Origin: an uncultured Bacilli bacterium
Lineage (GTDB): Bacteria > Bacillota_I > Bacilli_A > RF39 > UBA660
DNA length: 43,189 nucleotides
Direction: 5' to 3'
NCBI GenBank assembly: GCA_947625635.1
Contig: CANQPA010000007.1
Location: 1-43,189, forward strand
The notes under the pieces are model-generated. The model was given only the letters and a program-made list of their open reading frames with translations, searched no databases and was not told where the DNA came from. The position numbers and the translations under genes are program-made. Shown here in pieces: positions 36,561 through 43,189 of this stretch. Position 1 is the stretch's first letter. Each line of letters opens with the position of its first letter.

Positions 36561-36810
36561 GTTTTATCGACAAAATTCTTTTCAATTTCTCATTCAATTA
36601 GTTCCTAGTAATAATTTTATAAATAATACTTATTTATATTTATGTCTAATAATATCATTTCATATAAATTTGCGGAAATAATTATTGAATACATTAATAT
36701 TATATATCATTATTGCATATAGTCTTTCATTTTAACAGAAAATCAAAATTTTATTTATATGTTAATGATATTTTCCTGACTATTTTATAAAATAATTAAA
36801 ATTATTGTAT

Positions 36811-36854
36811 AAAAAAAGATAACTAAGTAGATCATCAAATCTAACTTAGTTATC
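36811..36854 (-). terminator. Rho-independent terminator, copy B
   Basis: Stem 36818-36854 (GATAACTAAGT pairing with ACTTAGTTATC) followed on the minus strand by a run of seven T. It is a duplicate of the terminator at 39622-39664, here left without an intact upstream gene because ISL3 sequence abuts it. Confidence 0.8.
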
Positions 36855-36864
36855 AAAATTTAAA

Positions 36865-37885
36865 GGCATTGTCAAGAATTTTACTGATTTGACCACCTGT
36901 CAAAAATCCTACTGATGAATTTTTTATCAGTAGAGTTCTTGACAGGTCGTTTTTTGTATAAAAAAAGCTCCTTTCATGATATAATAAAATTAGCCAATTT
37001 TACCCATAGAAAGGAGTGATTTTATTATATCATGTTTTTGTCTTTTTTTAAAGATACAGATTTTGATTTTGATAAATTAAAATTTGAATATTCAAAGAAT
37101 TTTATTAAGGTTGATGCTTATTTTATTCCATCAATTTCTTCTTGTCCTGTTTGTGGTTCAAGCAATTTTGTTAAAAACGGTTATAAAGTTTCTACTATAA
37201 AACATTGTACTTACATTTCTTCTTTGTTTTTAGTAAAATGTCATATTCAAGGTTATTTATGTAAAAATTGCCATCATTTCTTTTATGAGAAAAATACTTT
37301 TGCTTTTCCCAATGATTCTATATCTAAGGAAAGTGTTCTTGCTATTATTGATAAATTAAAACAATCTAATTCTACTTTCGAAAGTGTTGCTATTGATTTA
37401 CATTTAAATAGACAAAATGTTATTGATATATTTGATAAATATATCACTTACTCACCACCTACTGTGTTACCTGAAATTTTATGTTTCGATGAAAAACATA
37501 TTAATAAATCTTTGACTAATAATGCTTATATTTTCGTTATATTAGATTTTAAAACTAAAAAGGTTTATGATATTCTAACATCAAGACATAAATTTGTTTT
37601 GGAACAATATTTCTCTAAAATTTCATTAGAAAAAAGAAATAATGTGAAATATATATGTATGGATATGTGGGATGGATATATTGATGTAGCAAGAAAATAC
37701 TTTAGAAATGCAAAAATAGTTATTGACTCTTTTCATGTAATGGAAAATATAAATAGAGCCATGAATAAAGTTAGAATTAGTGTAATGCAAAAATATAATA
37801 AAAATACTGTTGATATTGAAGAAAACGATCCTTATTATTATCTTCTTAAAAAATATCGTTATTATTTTGCAATTTTACTAATTTT
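36865..37885 (+). mobile_element. Truncated ISL3-family insertion sequence
   Basis: The left end begins GGCATTGTCAAGAATTTTAC at 36865, exactly where the copy B duplication stops. A long hairpin and the transposase follow. The element breaks off near 37880, inside the transposase gene, directly against the 3' end of the 209-aa gene; the right inverted repeat is missing. Deletion therefore removed the right part of the element together with adjoining host DNA. Exact right boundary uncertain by about 20 bp. Confidence 0.7.
36895..36947. promoter_or_regulatory. Long imperfect hairpin in the ISL3 left end
   Basis: The 22-base arm starting ACCTGTCAA (36895) pairs with the arm ending TTGACAGGT (36947), with about four mismatches and a 9-base loop. 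It lies between the IS end and the transposase start, where it can block read-in transcription and limit transposase expression; this role is inference. Confidence 0.55.
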
Positions 37886-37901
37886 GGAAAAGCTTCCATA
37901 G
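37032..37901 (+). pseudogene. ISL3-family transposase, C-terminally truncated (289 aa)
   Basis: The N-terminus has the ISL3 zinc finger (CPVCGSSNFVKNGY, then CKNCHHFF). The helix-turn-helix region and DDE_Tnp_ISL3 core follow: Asp in EILCFDEKH and Asp in VIDSFHVMENINRAMNKVR are the first two catalytic acidic residues. The third, Glu in the usual NGxIEGKNN motif, lies in the missing C-terminal third; family members are about 400 aa or more. The last residues (ILEKLP) come from the junction. SD AAGGAG precedes the start. Not expected to be active. Confidence 0.85.
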
Positions 37902-38507
37902 TTTTTCCATGATATCTTCTAGATTATTGATATCAGAGTGATTAATTGCTTCATACGCAGGTTTTCTTTTAGATCCTGAGCTAAACTTTAATTTTTCGTT
38001 TTCTAATGCTTCTTTTATTTCTTTTTCTGATTCTAATGATGCATTGTTAAAGATATTATCATTAAAAGAAAAATTTATGGCAGCATATAATGTATCTAAT
38101 ACTATAATGTTAAGTTTAATCATTTGTTTTGATGATTTCATTTTTGAAATGGTTCTTCGAATCATAGATTCATTAATTGATTTTCTAACAATATCATATT
38201 TAGCAACTTCAATGAAAAGTCCTAGAAAATCTATAAGTATTGATAAAAGAGGAGACAAATATGTATATCCATTTAACAAATGAGATAAATGAAGCATTTC
38301 AAATGAATCTGACAAACCACTTTCAATTATATGTGAAAATTTTTCCATTTTAAACTTAACAAAAGCATAAAGATCTTCAATCAAAAAAAATTCAACAATA
38401 GCTTCTCGCTCAATAATATCTAATTTTAATCCCTTACATTTAAGATAGAATTTAGTATCTTTAACACATTGTTGATGTGTTCTAATTTTGAAAGTTTCTT
38501 GCGCCAT
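37878..38507 (-). CDS. Paralogue of the 214-aa coiled-coil protein, 209 aa, 3' end possibly cut
   Basis: The N-terminal 75 residues parallel the 214-aa protein of the core operon (KIRTHQQCVKD against KVRGRRQRVRD, both followed by a helix with RE-A and LIED/LID). The protein is helical, with hydrophobic patches (YLSPLLSILIDFLGLFIEV, about 82-100) but no clear membrane span. Its stop and last codons overlap the broken ISL3 transposase in antisense, so the original C-terminus, including any acidic tail, may be lost. Its upstream DNA is the duplicated segment copy A with promoter 38556-38584. GGGAGG lies rather far (16 bases) from the ATG. It may be a diverging or decaying extra subunit. Confidence 0.6.
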   Translation of the reverse strand: MAQETFKIRTHQQCVKDTKFYLKCKGLKLDIIEREAIVEFFLIEDLYAFVKFKMEKFSHIIESGLSDSFEMLHLSHLLNGYTYLSPLLSILIDFLGLFIEVAKYDIVRKSINESMIRRTISKMKSSKQMIKLNIIVLDTLYAAINFSFNDNIFNNASLESEKEIKEALENEKLKFSSGSKRKPAYEAINHSDINNLEDIMEKLWKLFQN

Positions 38508-38555
38508 ATCTACTTTTCAATTTCCTCCCGATTTTACAAAAAATACCATAGCTAG

Positions 38556-38584
38556 ATTTTACTACTTTTTACCAGTAAAATCAA
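38556..38584 (-). promoter_or_regulatory. Duplicated promoter, copy A
   Basis: TTGATT, 17 bases, TAAAAT, ending about 49 bases before the ATG of the 209-aa gene. Identical hexamers in copy B. Confidence 0.5.
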
Positions 38585-38939
38585 GTTTTATCGACAAATT
38601 TCTTTTCAATTTCACATTCAATTAGTTCCTAGTAATAATTTTACAAAAAATACTTATTTATATTTATGTCAAATAATCTCATTTCATATAAATTTGCGGA
38701 AATAATTATTGAATACATTAATATTATATATCATTATTGCATATAGTCTTTCATTTTAACAGAAAATCAAAATTTTATTTATATGTTAATGATATTTTCC
38801 TGACTATTTTATAAAATAATTAAAATTATGTAAGCGTGTAATATACGATGTATTGCATATATAAAATAAAAAGATATACTATTAAAGTAAAAACTATTGT
38901 TTTACTGTTTAGTATATCTTTATTTTTTTTACTCACTAC

Positions 38940-39261
38940 TTTTTAATACTTGATTAAAGTTTTAATCCATTTAATAAGTCTTTTACATCACTCTTTTTTA
39001 TCTCTATTACTACTTTTTTCTATAAGCCATTTTATCTATATATGTTCAATTCTTTTATAATATATCCAGAAGGATCTTCTTTCATGAATGTAATATTTTT
39101 ATTTTGTTTTTATCTTTATTACAAAATAGAAATAATGAATTTTCAATTGTATCTAATTTTAAATGACTATCTACTAAATATATATATCCATCTACTCCTT
39201 TTCTTAAATCTGTATATCCACATGCTATATAGATATGTTCTATGGTTACTGAATCAATCAT
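38940..39261 (-). pseudogene. IS66 tnpB remnant
   Basis: From ATG at 39261 the minus strand reads IEHIYIACGYTDLRKGVDGY and then ENSLFLFCNKDKNKIKIL, the TnpB (IS66 Orf2) signature. It stops at 39082-39084. Matching tail sequence (KEDPSGYIIKELN, later SDVKDLLNGLKL) continues in other frames to about 38940, so there are several indels. Confidence 0.8.
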
Positions 39262-39375
39262 ATTTTATTTACTGTCCTTAATATACTTAATAATGGTTCT
39301 TTACCATAGGATGAATATATATTGATCTTTATTTTCTTAATTATTATTTCTATGATTTGTTTAGTAGATATAGAT

Positions 39376-39547
39376 TCATTTGTTTGTTGTTTCTATAAAT
39401 CCACAAAACTTTGCATTTCTTTTTCTAATGTGATAGCATAATGATGAATAACATATGCTATTCTTTTTTGCGTACTCTTCCCTTTTTTAATTCTGATTCT
39501 AAATAATCATTTATTATTTTTTTCCATTTGTTTATTTTTCTCTTCAT
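39376..39547 (-). pseudogene. IS66 tnpA remnant
   Basis: The minus strand reads KINKWKKIINDYLESELKK, then after a one-base shift EEYAKKNSICYSSLCYHIRK, as in the short TnpA accessory proteins of Firmicute IS66 elements (helix-turn-helix). It lies just upstream of the tnpB remnant, in the usual order. Confidence 0.65.
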
Positions 39548-39621
39548 TTTTATACAGACTCGTATAATAGTATATAAAAAAAGACATCTATATTTCAAGA
39601 CATCTTATCATACACTCTTAC

Positions 39622-39664
39622 AAAAAAGATAACTAAGTAGATCATCAAATCTAACTTAGTTATC
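39622..39664 (-). terminator. Rho-independent terminator of the 592-aa gene
   Basis: Stem 39628-39664 (GATAACTAAGT with ACTTAGTTATC) about 20 bases after the stop at 39685, followed on the minus strand by six T. The same structure recurs at 36811-36854. Confidence 0.85.
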
Positions 39665-39684
39665 GAAATTTAAAATATTAAAAA

Positions 39685-41463
39685 TTATCGTAACACAATT
39701 TTAGCAATATTATTTAATTCATTATCAATTTCATCACTTGTTACATTCTCATGTTTAAAAAATTCACTACATTTTTCACAAATCTTCTTTACATCTCTAA
39801 TCATAAAGCTTAAAAGGTCTTTAAAGATATTTACATATTTTTTATATGTTGAACCTGTTGTTATTAAGCTTAAAGGATTTTCTACATCAAAGTTATCATA
39901 CGTATACATTATAACTGAAGCAATTTCACAATTTTCAATTCTACGACAAACTTTTCTAAATAATTTTAAAGCATTAATATCTGAATCAGAAGGTTTTTTG
40001 AAAAATAGTAATTCAATCAAACATAAAAATAAACATAATTTTAATTGAAAATATTTAAGTTCAATAGTTTCAAAATTATTTTTTTGATCTTTAGCTACAT
40101 TTTCAAGAAATGTACAAATATCTATATTATCTCTAATTATATCACGTTCATTTTCAACAACAACTGTAATATCATTGTGCTTTTTCCAAAATTCTAAATA
40201 TAATCTAGTCATTAAACGATTATATTCGCTCATTTTTTTATTTTCAACAACTTTAGTACATTTTATATATAAAAGATATTTATACATTTGAAAAACATTA
40301 ACAATGAAATCATATTTAGAATATCCTTCTATAAATTTATTTTTCGTAAGTAAAGAACGATAAACAAATGTTGACGTTTTATCAATAGATTTTTCGCTTT
40401 CAATTTTATATTCATTATTTTTGTAATTAAAATCTAAAACATTACAATCTAAGTCATCTTCGTATAATGTTAAAAACAATGCTTCTTCCATTAAATCAAT
40501 TTGTGCTTGATATTCATAATTTACTGAAACTATATAACAAGGCATGTTATATAGAGTATCTTTCTTGATTGGATGAACATTTTTAATATTTTCATGAATG
40601 TATATTTTCTTGTCAAACATTTGACTAATTATATTATCATCTTTTACGACTACATAATCAAATGATGAAAAAGTTAATTGTTCAATTTTATCAACTTTAT
40701 TAAATTTTATTAACTTTACATTTTCAATTGAACTTACTTCATTAGGATTTATTTTTTCATAAAATTCAGAAGATGATAATTTATTCTTCTTTATAATTTT
40801 ATTTAATACAATTCCATCAGTTAAATCAGTTTTTGATTCGACATCATTCAATTCAATAATAAAATACTTATAATCTTTATCTTTAAAATTATCTGCTATG
40901 ATAGAATTATTATTTACTACTTTCATCATTGAAGAATTTTTATTTTTTTCAATTTGATTTACGGAAATAGTCGAATAAAAATAATAACCACATAACTCAT
41001 ATAATTTTTTTATCTTATCAAGAGATAAATCATTACGATTAAGACACAAAACAAAATTCAATAAAACATTTTTGCTAAACAAATGAATCATTTTATTATT
41101 AATATTTGAGACATATTCTATATCATCACGACATTTTAAATAATCAATATTATTTAATGAAAATAAATAATTTTTATTTATTAAATCATGTTTCCAATAA
41201 ATATCATAGCCACCAAATCTTAATAATCCATCATTAATATCACTCATGTAATATTTAATGTATTCAATAAATAAAGGCATATATTCTACAATATCTAATT
41301 CACTTGACTCTTTTTTCAACATTTTGATAAGTGAAGATGAGGAAGGAATACTTGAAAAATTATTTTCAATATATTCCTTGACTATTTTTAATTGACAAAT
41401 TCTTTCATTGTAGTAATCATATTCACTTAAAAATTCCAAATTTTTACCATTATTATTGTCCAT
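39685..41463 (-). CDS. Hypothetical protein, 592 aa
   Basis: Not recognised. It is soluble, with no signal peptide or strong membrane span, although helix KYFQLKLCLFLCLIELLFFK (about 490-510) is hydrophobic. The N-terminal third is helical. The middle (about 190-350) is alpha/beta with many short strands (FDYVVVKDDNIISQMFDKK). The C-terminal 200 residues are helical, ending in a Cys-containing helix (KKICEKCSEFFKHEN). The gene follows the 200-aa gene by 26 bases with a good AAGGGGAA site and ends at a strong terminator, so the two form a short operon. Its relation to the core operon downstream is by position only. Confidence 0.75.
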   Translation of the reverse strand: MDNNNGKNLEFLSEYDYYNERICQLKIVKEYIENNFSSIPSSSSLIKMLKKESSELDIVEYMPLFIEYIKYYMSDINDGLLRFGGYDIYWKHDLINKNYLFSLNNIDYLKCRDDIEYVSNINNKMIHLFSKNVLLNFVLCLNRNDLSLDKIKKLYELCGYYFYSTISVNQIEKNKNSSMMKVVNNNSIIADNFKDKDYKYFIIELNDVESKTDLTDGIVLNKIIKKNKLSSSEFYEKINPNEVSSIENVKLIKFNKVDKIEQLTFSSFDYVVVKDDNIISQMFDKKIYIHENIKNVHPIKKDTLYNMPCYIVSVNYEYQAQIDLMEEALFLTLYEDDLDCNVLDFNYKNNEYKIESEKSIDKTSTFVYRSLLTKNKFIEGYSKYDFIVNVFQMYKYLLYIKCTKVVENKKMSEYNRLMTRLYLEFWKKHNDITVVVENERDIIRDNIDICTFLENVAKDQKNNFETIELKYFQLKLCLFLCLIELLFFKKPSDSDINALKLFRKVCRRIENCEIASVIMYTYDNFDVENPLSLITTGSTYKKYVNIFKDLLSFMIRDVKKICEKCSEFFKHENVTSDEIDNELNNIAKIVLR

Positions 41464-41489
41464 GAATAAAATTCCCCTTAATCTTCAAT

Positions 41490-42092
41490 TTATTTTGTTG
41501 AATTTCTTTGTTTTATTTGCATTACAATATATTTATCAATTTCATCTAAGTGATTATTAAAGCCTTTCATTATACAATTCATAAAATCAACATAAGTATT
41601 TTCATCATTTATTTTATCTTTAGAAAATGATTCATTATATTTTTCAAAATATTTATTGAAAAAATAAACATATGTACAAATCAACTTATCTTGATTATTC
41701 TCTTCAACAGTGAAATGATAATATTTTAACATTTCAATTGCTTCTTCAAAAGTCAATCTCAAACAAAATGTTAAAATACATATTGTTTTTTTATCAACAG
41801 ATGTGTTATTCATGTGAAATATTTCAGAAACTTTTTTTAAATTTGTAAATTTTTCAATAACAGAATATTGAAATGGAAATCTGTCAAAAAACTTTTGAAT
41901 AGAATTTGAATAGTACACATTTAAATCAACTGTTTTTTCGATATTATCATTAAACTTATGTAAATCCATAATTTGACTATTTAGAGTTACAAATTTATAT
42001 GAAACACCACCAATATATTGATATTTATCTAAATGTTTGTCAATCCAATCATAAAACTCATCTTTGTTAACTTTAATTTCTAAAAAATTCAT
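41490..42092 (-). CDS. Hypothetical protein with HTH-partner-like helical motif, 200 aa
   Basis: The function is unknown. Residues 85-150 (SVDKKTICILTFCLRLTFEE, then AIEMLKYYHF) resemble a short helical domain seen C-terminal to HTH domains in many small Firmicute proteins, in which a polar helix is followed by L-L-EEA-E-LL--AGY. This resemblance is from memory and weak. The rest is unremarkable and soluble. The ATG follows AAAGGAG by seven bases. It opens the two-gene unit with the 592-aa gene and could be regulatory. Confidence 0.7.
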   Translation of the reverse strand: MNFLEIKVNKDEFYDWIDKHLDKYQYIGGVSYKFVTLNSQIMDLHKFNDNIEKTVDLNVYYSNSIQKFFDRFPFQYSVIEKFTNLKKVSEIFHMNNTSVDKKTICILTFCLRLTFEEAIEMLKYYHFTVEENNQDKLICTYVYFFNKYFEKYNESFSKDKINDENTYVDFMNCIMKGFNNHLDEIDKYIVMQIKQRNSTK

Positions 42093-42113
42093 ATAATACT
42101 CCTTTTACCCATT

Positions 42114-42142
42114 ATTTTATCATATTTTTTAATGAATAAAAA
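42114..42142 (-). promoter_or_regulatory. Candidate promoter of the 200-aa/592-aa unit
   Basis: The minus strand has TTTTTA, 17 bases, TAAAAT preceded by TGA (extended -10 character), 22 bases before the ATG at 42092. The -35 is poor. Confidence 0.3.
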
Positions 42143-42194
42143 GCATTTTGATATTTTTTTATAAAATAATAAAAATTATTATCTAATATCATAT

Positions 42195-43189
42195 TTATTC
42201 AATATTATAATTCCAAATTACTTCTTTAACTGATGAATCCCATTCATCTTCCCATCCTGATGGTTTACTTTCTATTTCACAATAAATTGTTAATGATGTA
42301 CAATTTGAAAAGGCGTATCGATTTATATTAACAACGCTAGATGGAATATAAATCGAATTTAAATTCCAACATGCTCCGAATGCAAAAGATTTTATGGCAG
42401 TAACAGTTGAAGGAATATTTACATTTATTAATGAATAACATAAATCAAATGTATTATCTTCTATACATGTTACTCCTTCAGGTATATTTATACTTTCTAA
42501 AGATGTACAATTATAAAATGCATTACTTCCAATACTTGTTACATTAGAATCTATAACAATATTAACTAATGATTTACAACTAGAAAAAGCTCCATATCCT
42601 ATACTTGTTACTGTTGTTGGAATATTAAAAGTATCATTAGATTTACCTATTGCATATTGAACTAATGTTTTTTGATCTTTTGTATACAAATTGCCTTCTA
42701 ATGAACAATAGTATTGATTATTTGTATCAACAGTAACATTTGAAAGAGAAATACAATCTTTAAATGCACCTTGTCCAATATTTACAATATTTTTAGGAAT
42801 AAATATAGATGTTAAAGAATCACATTTATAAAATGAATAATCTCCTATACTTTGTACACTTAATGGAATAGCTATACTTGTTAATGAAGTACAACATTCA
42901 AATGCATAATTACTTATATTTGTAATACCATTTAAATCTTCTTCAGTTATTTCAGTAACTTCGTTTTCATTTATTTTTAATGATTTTGCATAATATGTTG
43001 GATTAGACCAATAGTTCTCAAATTGAATATTACACCAATCTTTTATTGTTCCTAAATAATTAACTTCAGTTAATGATGTACAATTATAAAATGTTGAATT
43101 TCGTATACTTTCTACACTTGATGGAATTGTAATTTTCTTTAACGAAGTAAAATTATAAAATGCATAATCTAGTATGCTTGTTGCTCCTT
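42195..43189 (-). CDS. BspA-like LRR_5 protein, 5' end beyond the window
   Basis: The frame is open from the right edge (43189) to the stop at 42195, at least 331 residues, so the gene starts outside the window; the TTG at 42689 is internal. The sequence is LRR_5 throughout (CTSLTSIAIPLSVQSIGDYS). It includes the same insert seen in the giant BspA-like gene (YLGTIKDWCNIQF, TEITEEDLNGIT) and a closing ESKPSGWEDEWDSSVKEVIW that parallels the C-terminus of the giant protein. It ends about 100 bases before the 200-aa gene. Probably another surface or scaffold LRR protein. Confidence 0.85.
   Translation of the reverse strand, partial: GATSILDYAFYNFTSLKKITIPSSVESIRNSTFYNCTSLTEVNYLGTIKDWCNIQFENYWSNPTYYAKSLKINENEVTEITEEDLNGITNISNYAFECCTSLTSIAIPLSVQSIGDYSFYKCDSLTSIFIPKNIVNIGQGAFKDCISLSNVTVDTNNQYYCSLEGNLYTKDQKTLVQYAIGKSNDTFNIPTTVTSIGYGAFSSCKSLVNIVIDSNVTSIGSNAFYNCTSLESINIPEGVTCIEDNTFDLCYSLINVNIPSTVTAIKSFAFGACWNLNSIYIPSSVVNINRYAFSNCTSLTIYCEIESKPSGWEDEWDSSVKEVIWNYNIE

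Larger units (their letters stand above)
36509..36864. repeat. Duplicated upstream region, copy B (uninterrupted)
   Basis: Positions 36509-36805 match 38532-38829 at more than 90% by eye, with long stretches identical (for example the 130 bp around 36665-36795). The hairpin block 36811-36864 matches 39622-39673. Copy B keeps the two parts joined by TGTAT, so it shows the state before the IS66 insertion that splits copy A. It holds a terminator at its right end and a promoter-like pair near its left end. The 36400-36508 stretch between it and the operon promoter holds no gene. Confidence 0.9.
38830..39621 (-). mobile_element. Internally deleted IS66-family element, 792 bp
   Basis: Ends match in inverted orientation: GTAAGCGTGTA at 38830 and, from the other side, GTAAGAGTGTA ending at 39621. 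GTAAGCG is the typical IS66 start. On the minus strand it contains decayed tnpA and tnpB; the large tnpC transposase gene is missing, so it could move only with help in trans. A hairpin of AAAGATATACTA with TAGTATATCTTT (about 38869-38923) lies near the left end. The undisturbed copy B sequence shows the pre-insertion site. No intact 8-bp target duplication is seen, and five bases (TGTAT) are missing. Confidence 0.75.
38532..39673. repeat. Duplicated upstream region, copy A (split by IS66)
   Basis: The arms 38532-38829 and 39622-39673 match copy B (36509-36864). Between them lies a 792-bp IS66-type element absent from copy B. The duplication unit therefore ran from the terminator of the 592-aa gene through about 300 bp of leader to the start of a coiled-coil gene. 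Confidence 0.9.

Noticed and set aside
36401-36601. Plus-strand frame of 66 codons upstream of the core operon
   Set aside because: It lies over candidate promoters and duplicated non-coding DNA, has no SD, and its partner copy does not preserve the frame.
38869-38925. Hairpin followed by a T-run on the plus strand as a host terminator
   Set aside because: It sits inside the IS66 remnant and no plus-strand host gene ends there; it belongs to the element.
1-43189. Mycoplasma-type genetic code (TGA as Trp)
   Set aside because: Trp is encoded by TGG throughout, long genes read through without TGA codons, and the 246-aa gene ends in TGA.

Overview
The window is very AT-rich bacterial DNA (roughly 20-25% G+C by eye) carrying clear Shine-Dalgarno sites, tightly coupled operons, several classes of insertion sequence, BspA-type leucine-rich repeat (LRR_5) proteins and a giant YDG/MBG-repeat protein. 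This points to a low-GC member of the Bacillota or Mollicutes-related gut Bacilli (inference). TGA acts as a stop: the 246-aa membrane protein ends in TGA and Trp is written TGG.

Layout. Positions 1-1506 are a graveyard of mobile DNA: an ISL3-type element split by a higher-GC insert that carries a nonsense-mutated DUF1016/YhcG fragment and a decayed large serine recombinase tail. From 1529 to the right edge nearly every non-mobile gene lies on the minus strand, so the cluster reads right to left. It begins with a BspA-like protein cut by the window edge (42195 to beyond 43189), then a 200-aa and a 592-aa protein of unknown function, then a duplicated segment (coiled-coil gene, about 300 bp of upstream DNA and a terminator) broken up by an internally deleted IS66 element and a truncated ISL3 element. 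The core operon follows (36326 to 31192). It encodes two helical proteins of ESCRT-III-like appearance (214 and 203 aa), a Vps4-like AAA+ ATPase with an MIT-like N-terminus, a trypsin-like protease with an MIT-like N-terminus, and a RuvB-like AAA+ ATPase with a third MIT-like N-terminus.

Downstream on the same strand are a two-TM protein, an LRR protein, a possible Hsp70/actin-fold-like protein, a large SF2 helicase with C-terminal zinc ribbons, a zinc-ribbon protein overlapping the helicase by one base, a 2660-aa five-TM YDG/MBG-repeat protein, two small unknown proteins (one with a Cys cluster), a 1708-aa BspA-like membrane protein, a complete IS (perfect 12-bp ends, 8-bp target duplication, transposase broken by a stop codon), another BspA-like protein and a 401-aa unknown.

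Working hypothesis (inference): the 36326-31192 operon is a bacterial ESCRT-III/Vps4-like machine. Its helical filament-type subunits would recruit three catalytic partners through a shared MIT-like adaptor: a Vps4-like remodeller, a serine protease and a RuvB-like ATPase. It sits in a large cluster that also encodes a helicase, zinc-ribbon proteins and giant membrane or surface proteins. Whether this is a defence, membrane-remodelling or surface-assembly system cannot be decided from sequence alone.
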